From Cichorium intybus (lineage: Eukaryota > Streptophyta > Magnoliopsida > Asterales > Asteraceae), in contig JAKNSD010000063.1 of NCBI GenBank assembly GCA_023525715.1, forward strand, positions 868,001-932,000: a stretch of 64,000 nucleotides of DNA, read 5' to 3'. The translations under genes and the position numbers were made by a program. Positions 9,564 to 25,925 of this stretch are shown piece after piece; position 1 is the stretch's first letter; every line of letters begins with the position of its first letter. A model generated the notes under the pieces. It was given only the letters and a program-made list of their open reading frames with translations, searched no databases and was not told the origin of the DNA.

Positions 9564-10662
9564 TGACAACGCCTAGTGATATCAAGTATTTTAGGCGTTG
9601 TTGAGCCCTGTTCTTGGTGAAATTATATCAAATATGCATGGGTATTCTCACTTTTCGTGCCAGGACTTGTCTGGAGAAAAAGAACATAAACAGGGACTAA
9701 AAGTGTACAAAAGGAAAAAGTATGGAAAGAATGAAAAATCAAGAGAAGACGTACGCGCGCCGCGGATTTATCTTCTGCGCGACGCGGGCGTAAGGCGGTG
9801 GAACACATTTGAATGACGAAAAAACGGGGAACGGATAAGTACGCGCGCCGCGGATTTCACTTATGCGCGGCGCGGTCACGGGAAATTTGCAACTATAAAT
9901 AGAGGCATTTCCAGCCGAAAACCCTAGCAAAGACCTGGTGTAAACATCGACCTAGAAGCTCTTTGACTCGAGGATTCCATTTCAGAAGCCATAATTTGGT
10001 ATTTTCATGTTTTAGATTTTATTTCATTTTAGTTAAACATTTGTAAGCTTTGAGTTGAATCTTTGGGTGTGACAACCATTGAATTCCAGCTTAGGGTTCT
10101 GTTTTTAGTAGTTTTTGGGTACTGATTTGATGTTTGGATATTGGTTTGAGTGAATAAAATCATTCGGTTACCTTAAATATTGATTTTTCGGTATTTCGGA
10201 TGCTTATTGGAGTTTTGATTGTTTGATTGTGATTGGATTTTGTTTGTGACTTGGTTGGGACTGTTTTCCTTTGCTGAAAACAGTAGCTAACTCGGTTAGG
10301 TTAGGCATTAAACCTTGTCTCTTAACTGTCTCATAGAACTCTAGTTATTAGCTAGTTTATGCTTGCTTGGTTTTTGCTAGTTTGAATGCCTTCAATTGCT
10401 TCTAATTCAGAGATGTACTTCTGAGTTTAGAAAGTAACTAGGTTATTTGGACATAGCTAAGCTTGGCTTGGGTGTTTGAATATTGTTCAAGGTAGAAAGA
10501 TAGAAATTAGTTCCTCCGACTATAGCCGTGACACTATCAGTTGGTAATCTCTCATCTAGGCTAACCACGTAGCTCCTGTGGATCGACCCTGACTCCACTA
10601 TACTAGTGAATGTTAGGTTATTTCTTATTTTTGACCGCATGACGACCTCTGCGTGCACGTCA
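9564..10662 (+). repeat. Athila-na 3' LTR
   Basis: 1099 bp, the same as 2218-3316 apart from one G/A difference noticed. It ends GTGCACGTCA and is followed at once by GTAAGCTATAAAG of the LARD1 LTR. Confidence 0.92.
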
Positions 10663-12096
10663 GTAAGCTATAAAGCTTAGTGAGTAATCGAATCACAGTA
10701 TGGCCTAAATAGCCACACTCGTTTCACATAATCATTTTACTATACTTGACCGTCATACGATCACTTTCCTTACTCGTACAACATACTGTGAAACTACCGT
10801 ATTACCCGACGGAACTCACTTCTCTTGTACACTCTTACTACACTTTCTTCTACTATTTGGTAACCTATAATGTTACTCTTTTACTATTTTCTTTTACTGT
10901 TTGGTAACTTATGACGTTACCGTACTGTCTGTACTTTCTTCTATTACTTGGTAACTTATAATGTTACTATACTGTCTGTCTTTCTGTACTTCCTTCTACT
11001 GTCTGGTAACTTATAGCATTATCGTACTGTTTAACGTTACTTACTTACGGTATCGTATATCGTTCTGTATTTTACTATTATGCCGCCTATTTTTATTGTA
11101 CGGCTACTCATTCGTTACTATTTTGTTATAAGTGTTTACCGGTTCCGCACCGGGTTATCTGTCGATACTATTATTCTTAACCAAATTTATTATTTGGTAC
11201 TGTCTATACGATCTTCTATGCTTGTTTTATGGGATATTCATATCCCCTTTATTTTATTAAATCAATACTGGTGCAACATTTGAAGCTGGCACGCAGTATT
11301 TACTTAATATCTTTTTCTATGTCATATCTCATACTGCTGCACGGACACTACTCTACTGGTTAATTACTCTACTTAGCATCACCCCGTGATACACTATTTC
11401 TCCTGGGACAGACTCGTCAAATGAGCCCGTAACATATCTACTTTCCTCGTAACTACTAACACATAAATCATAACTGTACTATACTGTATTTTATTCAATA
11501 ATCTCTTTCTACTATAGTTTAACACGTATAAACTACTAGGGAGATACGGTAGCGATTACTCACTTGAGTTTGGTGCTTTCCCGGAGTCCTGGCACGGTTC
11601 TCGTTTCGGTCTCCCGATAGCTCCCGAGCACCTCAACGCTAGCTACCACTGACTCCTTACTTCTTGCTATCATCTCTCAACATATACTCCTTACCAGAAC
11701 ACTCTCTTATATCGTATATGTGTTTCGTGTGTGTTCTGCCCCAAAAATGAGGCTTGTGCCTCGTATTTATAGCCTCTGAACATCCTTCGCGTCGCGACCA
11801 TGCCTCCCGTCGCGTCGCGATGACTCACCTCGAATGATTGCCTGATTGCGCAATTTACGGCGCAATTTACGGACGTGCTGACACCCGTCGCGTCGCGACC
11901 ATCTTGCCCGTCGCGTCGCGACGTGCCGACACTAAAAGTGTCATTTTTTCCGCTTTTTGCTCCGTTTTGACTCCTAGGCTTTGATCGTTATATTTTTCTT
12001 ATCTCATAATGACCTTAACATCGTTATTTGGCCACACTAAAGGTCAAAACGCTCTTACTTTTGATCTACAGTCCCTCCCGGGACACGGTTGTCACA
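10663..12096 (-). repeat. LARD1 left LTR (3' LTR in element sense), main part
   Basis: It matches 14054-15488 at high identity; the first 29 bp of this LTR are stranded at 1687-1715. It contains the TAAGCTATAAAGCTTAGTGAG module at its start, a run of short stem-loops (10859-11246), a minus-strand TATA box (GCTATAAATACGA, near 11763-11775) and a GC-rich array of TCGCGTCGCGAC-type units (11786-11922). It ends at 12096 next to the polypurine tract. Confidence 0.85.
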
Positions 12097-12114
12097 ATCC
12101 TTCCCCCTTACAGG
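12097..12114 (-). other. LARD1 polypurine tract
   Basis: In element sense this reads CCTGTAAGGGGGAAGGAT and abuts the 3' LTR, the standard place for the plus-strand primer of LTR retrotransposon reverse transcription. Confidence 0.75.
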
Positions 12115-13924
12115 ATTTCGTCCCCGAAATCTCAGTAATCTCTCAAACTAACTCTTATGTACCTGCGTACACATTCTTCTACATACTTAGGTATTTTTTT
12201 TACCATACTACATTTATCATTACTTATTTTCTCTTTCGTTACTCATACTTGCTTGACTTTATACTTTTGGTTACAAGGGTTCCCTTACCTCATACTCAAC
12301 AAAATTTTATGTTTGTTATATTTTCTACCAGATTACCATGATTCCTTCGTGATTCCATCAGCATCAATACATATCATGTGATTATGATAATACGGGCCCT
12401 TACTATCATAATTACTTATACATACTGATTCTAACGTTACACTAGGTTTCTTGGCTCGCTGGTTCTCTCATATACCACTAGTTACGCGTGGTATATCATA
12501 CTTATATTCTTTCTCTTTCTATACCAAAACTCACCAATCCCGTACATATTCGCTATACTTACTATCATGACTTTTACTATCACACAACTACTTTCATACT
12601 TTCCAACTGAAAAATATTATATTTTGTTATAGTTGGGTCTTTCGTTCTTTTATAAATTGCCTTTTTACTCTTTCTAGTCATAAAGTGACTCTATTATACT
12701 TTAAAATTTTTATATACTCTAGTCATGAAAAATGACTCTTTTAGGAAAATCTTTTTCACTTCTTGGTCGTAAAACGACTCTTTTGTTAAAATTTCTATCA
12801 TAACTTTTGGTCATTTAAATGACCCTTAATCTTCTTTGGTTATAAAATAACTCTCATTTTAAAAATAATTCTTTCTTTAACTTTTTTCTTTCTCTTAGCA
12901 TAAGACCAACTGATACTCATGAAACTCGTTCTACTAGCTCCCCTCGCGGAACAGAACAGATCCGTCCGCTAGGTTATGCTCATTCTGTCTCCCCTTTGAC
13001 TTGGAACAGATTCAAGCACAAGGGTATACTAAGCTAGACAACTACTTCGCGAAGGGAGGTACCATCCCAGTAGTGTCTTCTAGGCTTCCTTAAATGGCGA
13101 AAGCCTGTCCGGACATCTTTCTCTTCTCTTCTCTAGTGTCATTCGTTTCAAATTGGTCTTAGCTAAACTAAAACATCTTTCACTCTTATATAGAGCGTAT
13201 CTCATAGCTTTCAAAACTCTTTTCAAATCTCATATCTTTTAAAACTCTTTTCTGAAACATAGTTCAGACTCGTAAAACATTTTTAGCTCGTATATTGAGC
13301 TACTATTTTAGCTTTTTACAAACTTCTTTCAAATCTTTAGCTCTTACGTAGAGCTACTTTTATTATCACTTTTACATTCTTTCTTACCTTTTCGACTTTT
13401 AAATCATGCTTTCAAAAATTTCTTATGGCTAGAAGCCAACTCTTTTCTTTATGGCCTTCTGGCCAAACTTTTACTTTTTCAAAACTGTTTTCTGACTCAA
13501 ACTATTTCTTTTCTCAAAACTGCTTGCTTTCTTATTTACTCATTACACTTTTTAATCATGTTCTTTTTATTTCTCAACTTTCTTACATTACTCTAGTATA
13601 CTTCTTATCTTCTTTGGTACTTTATGTACCATTCTCATGTTTTAATACTTTCTTGTTTATATTGTTAACAAGCTATCTTATCTCTGTTCTTACTATCTTT
13701 TTCTCCTTAAATTTCTAAGAAGTTCTTTAACACTCTTAGCTACTATGTATAGTTTGCTTTTTATCTTTATCTATTTTCTCATCACAATATGTTTGTGATG
13801 TTTGCCCATCTCTCTCCTTATCACAATGTGTTTGTGATATTTACCTATTATTAGGTAATCTGCATATACCTACTGATTTGAGTCTAGGAATCTTTTCTAC
13901 TGACACCTAGTTCACTCAAATCTC

Positions 13925-13937
13925 GGCTCTGATACCA
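13925..13937 (-). other. LARD1 primer binding site
   Basis: The minus strand reads TGGTATCAGAGCC, the usual primer site complementary to the 3' end of initiator tRNA-Met, two bases from the LTR end. It fixes the element's orientation. Confidence 0.85.
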
Positions 13938-13939
13938 TT

Positions 13940-15488
13940 TGTAACGACCCGGCCCTCCAAAGCCTGAGACTTTACAAGATAATATCACCAGGGATCGTCC
14001 CATGATCCAAGCCGAGCGTTACCTAAACCTGCAAAACCACATATAATAAAAGGGTAAGCTATAAAGCTTAGTGAGTAATCGAATCACAGTATGGCCTAAA
14101 TAGCCACACTCGTTTCACATAATCATTTTACTATACTTGACCGTCATACGATCACTTTCCTTACTCGTATAACATACTGTGAAACTACCGTATTACCCGA
14201 CGGAACTCACTTCTCTTGTACACTCTTACTACACTTTCTTCTACTATTTGGTAACATATAATGTTACTCTTTTACTATTTTCTTTTACTGTCTGGTAACT
14301 TATGACGTTACCGTACTGTCTGTACTTTCTTCTATTACTTGGTAACTTATAATGTTACCATACTGTCTGTCTTTCTGTACTTCCTTCTACTTTCTGGTAA
14401 CTTGTAGCATTATCGTACTATTTAACGTTACTTACTTACGGTATCGTATACCGTTCTACATTTTACTATTATGCCGCCTATTTTTATTATACGGCTACTC
14501 ATTCGTTACTATTATGTTATAAGTGTTTACCGGTTCCGCACCGGGTTATCTGTCGATACTATTATTCTTAACCAAATTTATTATTTGGTACTGTCTATAC
14601 GATCTTCTATGCTTGTTTTATGGGATATTCATATCCCCTTTATTTTATTAAATCAATACTGGTGCAACATTTGAAGCTGGCACGCAGTATTTACTTAATA
14701 TCTTTTTCTATGTCATATGTCATACTGCTGCACGGACACTACTCTACTGGTTAATTACTCTACTTAGCATCACCCCGTGATACACTATTTCTCCTGGGAC
14801 AGACTCGTCAAATGAGCCCGTAACATATCTACTTTCCTCGTAACTACTAACACATAAATCATAACTGTACTATACTGTATTTTATTCAATAATCTCTTTC
14901 TACTATAGTTTAACACGTATAAACTACTAGGGAGATACGGTAGTGATTACTCACTTGAGTTTGGTGCTTTCCCGGAGTCCTGGCACGGTTCTCGTTTTGG
15001 TCTCCCGATAGCTCCCGAGCACCTCAACGCTAGCTACCACTGACTCCTTACTTCTTGCTATCATCTCTCAACATATACTCCTTACTAGAACACTCTCTTA
15101 TATCGTATATGTGTTTCGTGTGTGTTCTGCCTCAAAAATGAGGCTTGTGCCTCGTATTTATAGCCTCTGAACATTCTTCGCGTCGCGACCATGCCTCCCG
15201 TCGCGTCGCGATGACTCACCTCGAATGATTGCCTGATTGCGCAATTTACGGCGCAATTTACGGACGTGCTGACACCCGTCGCGTCGCGACCATCTTGCCC
15301 GTCGCGTCGCGACGTGCCGACACTAAAAGTGTCATTTTTTTCCGCTTTTTGCTCCGTTTTGATTCCTAGGCTTTGATCGTTATATTTTTCTTATCTCATA
15401 ATGACCTTAACATCGTTATTTGGCCACACTAAAGGTCAAAACGCTCTTACTTTTGATCTACAGTCCATCCCAGGACACGGTTGTCACA
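13940..15488 (-). repeat. LARD1 right LTR (5' LTR in element sense), complete
   Basis: This is the intact 1549-bp reference copy of the LARD1 LTR. It begins TGTAACGACCCGG and ends GGTTGTCACA, adjoining the TTGGG duplication. A TATA box lies near 15154-15164 and the TCGCGTCGCGAC-type array at 15178-15314, upstream of it in the minus direction. It differs from the left copy by roughly a dozen substitutions seen by eye, so LARD1 is not very recent. Confidence 0.88.
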
Positions 15489-15580
15489 TTGGGTGTATAA
15501 TATTGTTTGATACCCAAAATGTTTGGTCGATTTCGATTCGGTTTTGAGGTTTGGTTGTTTGGAGAATCTTGGGAAGACAT
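15489..15580 (-). pseudogene. PIF/Harbinger ORF1 pseudogene, N-terminal part
   Basis: A minus-strand ATG at 15580-15578 opens MSSQDSPNNQTSKPNRNRPN, the Ser/Asn/Pro-rich N-terminus usual for PIF ORF1 proteins. The reading reaches the TTGGG target duplication at 15489-15493 and continues at 1686 on the other side of LARD1. Sequence further right (15581-15850) is presumably the ORF1 upstream region. I see no canonical promoter there. Confidence 0.6.
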
Positions 15581-16104
15581 TTTTGGAGAGTATTTTTGAG
15601 TGAAATGGATGTAAAGGTGTTAACTTTGTGGTTTTAGTTGTGTAAAATAAAATGGTATATGTAGGTGGTAATTTTTCTTTCTATATCAATTTATTTTTAA
15701 TCTAGCCGTTTGGGGAGGGGTTGGGGTAAATGTAAATTTTTGAAATTAAACCGTGTGGTTTGGAGGACCTGCAGTCACCCACACGATTTGCCGGTGTGCA
15801 CATCGGAACCCGCACATAGCGGGCTAGACACTTCTTCGGTCTAAGAGGGACATTAATAACATGTAAATATAGAGTTTAACCCTCTAAAATACTAAAAAAT
15901 AAAAAAAAACTTTATAAACCATTTAAACCAAAATCGAAAACTTCATAGAGCTATCCCTACTTTTTAATCAGAAAAACAAAAACATTGAAAAGATCCCAAA
16001 TAAACATGTCCATATACCACTAAATAATATTTACACCACATTATACTAAACAACAATCTTTAATGACATTTAACCTACACATACTAAAAGAGATTCCCGA
16101 TTTC

Positions 16105-22605
<6,501 letters not shown>

Positions 22606-22953
22606 CGAGAAATTCAAACAGTGGGTTTTTTAATGAGTATTTGATTTCTTTGAAAGAGTTTGTGTGTGAAATGAGTGTGTGTTATCGAGAGTGGTGAAAA
22701 GGTTTCGGAATGGCGTTTGAGTTTTGACCGTTTCTGCGACAAGGGGTCAGAGGTCTGGTCACTGTTGGGTATTCGTTGACAATTCGATTTCCTGTTTCTT
22801 TGTCTCTTAAAATAACAAAGTTAAAACCAACCTCTAGAAAGTGTTTGTGTTTCTACAACTTAAAAGAGATGTACAAGTTCACCAAAAAACATAAAAATAA
22901 AAAATTATTTATTTATTCGATATAGGAGCTTTTTTAATATTCATTAGTTTGAA

Positions 22954-23054
22954 GGGAGTGGTGCCTCCAACATTTGGGAGGCAAGCCGCCACATAGGAAA
23001 AACGTTTTTGTTGTTGAGTGACGTTGTAGTCAAGGAGTGGTTGTTGGCAACATA

Positions 23055-23144
<90 letters not shown>

Positions 23145-23336
23145 AGAGAGAGAGAGAGTGTGTGTGTGTGTGTGTGTGTATGTGAGAGAGATCTAGATTC
23201 AAAGAGGAGAGAGTGCAGCGGCAAATACATGCCGTTGAAGGCATGCCTCCCAAAAACGTTTGGGTAGCGGGGGTGGTGTTCCTTGAAAACGTTGTATGAC
23301 ACATTGGATGCCGTCGGCACCACATACGACCACTCC
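22954..23336. mobile_element. Small inverted-repeat element with microsatellite core
   Basis: The ends read GGGAGTGGTGCC and (inverted) GGAGTGGTCGTATGTGGTGCC. Inner parts pair around GGGAGGCAAGCC and its partner near 23250. The core is (TA)n, (GA)n and (GT)n at about 23052-23190. Superfamily not determined. Confidence 0.4.
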
Positions 23337-23585
23337 GTTCAGCCTTATATTAATTGTTTGTATTTATTGTCTAGTTACAATTGAATTAAAACATATGAAA
23401 CATATGTTATAATTGAAAAAACTATTGTAAAAGCCTGTTAATTAACAAGCTTATTGAAAAAGCTTTCATTATAGTTTTTTCAATTTTAAAAACTTTTTAA
23501 ATAGAAAAGCTTCTATTGTGGATGCTAAAAACATCCATATGAGAGGATAGGAAAGGATTTTGAAATAGTTCTTTCGTAAAAAAAA

Positions 23586-23800
23586 GAGTAAATTACACGG
23601 ATGGTCCCTATGGTTTACCAAAACTAACACTGAGCACCCAAGTATTGGATTTACACTAGATGAGTCACTAAAGTTTCGTTAAACCGACACATTGGTCCCT
23701 GGTCTGTATAAAAATACTTTTTTGCCCTTTTCATTTTCTTTTTTCTTTTTCTTTTTACCTATTTGTTTTTTTAATAAATAAAAAATAAAAAACCACCCCA

Positions 23801-23882
<82 letters not shown>

Positions 23883-24807
23883 AGAAAACCCACCCCCCAG
23901 TTTAACCAGGAAACAATCGACGGTAGTTTCAATGGCGTTCCTTATGAAATTGCAACGATCATTTATAAACCTTTTTCTCTGATCGACCTCAAAGATTTAG
24001 AACTGATATTTACTCTGGGTATTGATTCTTTTAATTCCATTATTTTCATCTGTGTTCTCGTCATCGAACCATCCAGGTATTTCGTGCAAGACAACACCCA
24101 ATCACCACCAGTCCACCACAAAATCATGGTCATTGCCTTGTATCATCTCCGGTGCGACGTATTCTTCAGTTCCGACGAACGAATTGGCGGTGCCGATGAG
24201 GAAGATATAGCGGTGGCGGTGCCGACGAGGAAGTGTCGACAATGACCGTATAGTTAGATCTCGGAGTTCCTTTGGGGTCGATTGATTGCTTTCATTATTA
24301 CTTGAAATGGATGAAACTATCAACACCTGGTTGTGTTTGTGTGTGTTAGTGAACAGACCCAAAGATCTGGATAGGTGGAAGAAGGTGTTGTTGGCGTTTC
24401 CGGTATCACCATCTTCACTGCTGGTGGTGGCGGCAGATGAGGTGGGTGCCATGGTTAGATCAAGAGGGGATGAGGGTCTTGTATGCTTCGTTATTTTCCC
24501 CTTGATGATCATATTTATTGATTCTTTCATGATCAGGTTCTAATCATCTTGATGAGCTCCATGTGTGTGTATGTGAGAGAGAGAGAGAGAGAGGGAGGTG
24601 GTGGGGTGGTTTTTTTTCTATTTATTAAAAAAACAAAAGGGTAAAAAGAAAAAGAAAAAAGAAAATGGCAAAAAAGTCTTTTTATATAGACCAGGGACCA
24701 ATGTGTTTGTTTAGCGAAACTTTAGTGACTCATCTAGTGTAAATCTAATACTTGGATGCTCAGTGTTAGTTTTGGTAAACCACAGGGACCATCTGTGTAA
24801 TTTACTC
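23586..24807 (-). mobile_element. Pack-MULE with long terminal inverted repeats
   Basis: Terminal inverted repeats of roughly 230-300 bp (start GAGTAAATTACACGGATGG; right end inverted GAGTAAATTACACAGATGG) are over 90% alike by eye and include (CT)n tracts of different length (about 37 units left, 10 right). TAAAAAAAA (23577-23585) and TAAAAAAAT (24808-24816) fit a 9-bp target duplication. Between the arms is a captured kinase gene fragment rather than a transposase, which defines a Pack-MULE. Confidence 0.8.
23930..24530 (-). pseudogene. Captured AGC protein-kinase fragment
   Basis: A minus-strand frame at 24530-24102 includes FVGTEEYVAPEMIQGNDHDF followed by VVDWW, the activation segment and start of subdomain IX of plant AGC-family kinases. 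The rest of the catalytic domain (P-loop, catalytic loop, DFG) is missing. Upstream residues MAPTSSAATTSSEDGD may come from the N-terminus or leader of the parent gene. Not a functional kinase; it could give antisense or small RNA to the parent. Confidence 0.7.
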
Positions 24808-24815
24808 TAAAAAAA

Positions 24816-25176
24816 TTAAAGTGAAAAAGCTCAATGTATCCCTCAAATCAAGAGAATTTTTTCACATTGATTTTTATAATATTTTTATTTGTTGTTTAGT
24901 TTCTATTTGTTGAAAAAAATATAACCTCACACTCTAATTGAAAAAGCTCATATGAAATATTTGTAAATTAACAAGAAAATAGAAAAAAATTTTGATTTGA
25001 AAAAGCTTTCATTATAGTTTTTTATATATTTAAGAGCTTTTTTGTTGAAAAGACTTCTGAAAAACTCCTATTGTGGATACTCATATTAATGAAATTACAA
25101 TGTAATATGTTTGTTTTATTCATATCCTTACTAATGTAATAAAAATAGTTCTAAAAAAATCCAATGCATTGACAAA
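24816..25176. other. AT-rich sequence with a diverged repeat
   Basis: Segment 24950-25090 shares AAAAAGCTTTCATTATAGTT and CTATTGTGGAT with 23440-23530 on the other side of the Pack-MULE, a diverged direct repeat about 1.5 kb apart. Otherwise nothing recognised. Confidence 0.4.
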
Positions 25177-25199
25177 NNNNNNNNNNNNNNNNNNNNNNN
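25177..25199. other. Assembly gap, 23 N
   Basis: Run of N bases. Sequence after it has several GCAATTTAGTGACG-like iterations (25236-25320), so the gap may hide more copies of that short repeat. Confidence 0.98.
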
Positions 25200-25925
25200 C
25201 ACAGTTGACCAAAATATCGACGCAATATCCATGCAATTTAGTGACATTTAGTGACGCAATACCGGCGACTCTTAGTTGACCACAACACCGACAACACACC
25301 AACGCAATTTAGTGACGGAATACTGACACCATAAAATCACTATTTGTCAAATTATCTAATTAATAAAACAAAATCACTATTTATGCAGGTGGCGGTGAAT
25401 CTGTCATTTTATACTATGATTGTAAAAAAAGTCATTTGTTTAGGGTAAAATGAAAAAATAAAATTATGGCTTATTATTTTACGTGTTATTAAAAAACATT
25501 ATATTTTAAATAAGAGCGAATTTTAAAAATTTTGTATTATAAGTTGATTAGCTTAGTTGATATGCAGCAATGAAAAAGAATACAATGACATATCACAATA
25601 AAAGAAAGGATAATAGAAAATTTTCAATTATAAAGCAATTGAAAAAGATAATTAACTCAAACTCATTGCAAAACACAAATAATAATAGTTAAATTTTATT
25701 AGATTTTGAAGTAGTTCACTTTGGTTTCAAACCAGATAAATTTTATTGACATATAGGGAGATTTTATTTCTAAAGATAAAACTGAATCTAATGAAGGCAC
25801 ATTTTAGTTTATTTTCCTATTTTTCTATAGTAGCATCTTGTTTTTATTTATTTCCACTATACTAATTTAATTTGGAAAATCTATTTGATTATAAATATCT
25901 TATCTAAATAAAATATAAATTCCGC

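Larger units (their letters stand above)
1716..10662 (+). mobile_element. Athila-na: non-autonomous Athila-type LTR retrotransposon
   Basis: In order: a stranded copy of the element's 3' untranslated end (1716-2217), 5' LTR (2218-3316), Athila primer site, a Gag-protease ORF, an Athila env-like ORF, 3' untranslated region and 3' LTR (9564-10662). There is no reverse transcriptase, RNase H or integrase. The block 1716-3316 matches 9062-10662 with two differences noticed by eye, so the insertion is recent. It sits inside the left LTR of LARD1. No target duplication can be checked because the left junction is deleted. The layout resembles TR-GAG-type non-autonomous elements, with an env-like gene added. 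Confidence 0.88.
12097..13939 (-). other. LARD1 internal region, non-coding, stem-loop rich
   Basis: No gag, protease, reverse transcriptase or integrase motif is visible on either strand. The sequence is pyrimidine-rich on the plus strand. It carries a row of short hairpins at 12676-12851 whose stems differ but stay paired, followed by others such as AGCTC/GAGCT pairs at 13285-13302 and 13339-13355, and TGGC/GCCA pairs near 13425 and 13452. It is presumably mobilised in trans by an autonomous relative. Confidence 0.7.
1687..15488 (-). mobile_element. LARD1: non-coding LTR retrotransposon, minus strand
   Basis: The element is bounded by a perfect 5-bp duplication TTGGG (1682-1686 and 15489-15493). 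It starts TGTAACGACC and ends GGTTGTCACA. Orientation is minus: the tRNA-Met-type primer site (TGGTATCAGAGCC in element sense) is at 13937-13925 next to the right LTR, and a purine tract lies inside the left LTR. LTRs are about 1.55 kb (13940-15488; left copy 1687-1715 plus 10663-12096). The internal region is only 12097-13939 and has no gag or pol. The left LTR is split by Athila-na and has lost about 85 bp at that junction (counterpart of 13969-14053). Own length without the nested element is about 4.9 kb. The PPT-side sequence (GATTTCGGGGACGAAATC in element sense) resembles Tekay/Del chromoviruses; that assignment is inference. Confidence 0.88.

Noticed and set aside
24102..24530. Functional kinase gene
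   Set aside because: Only the activation segment is present, enclosed by Pack-MULE inverted repeats, with no catalytic loop or P-loop.
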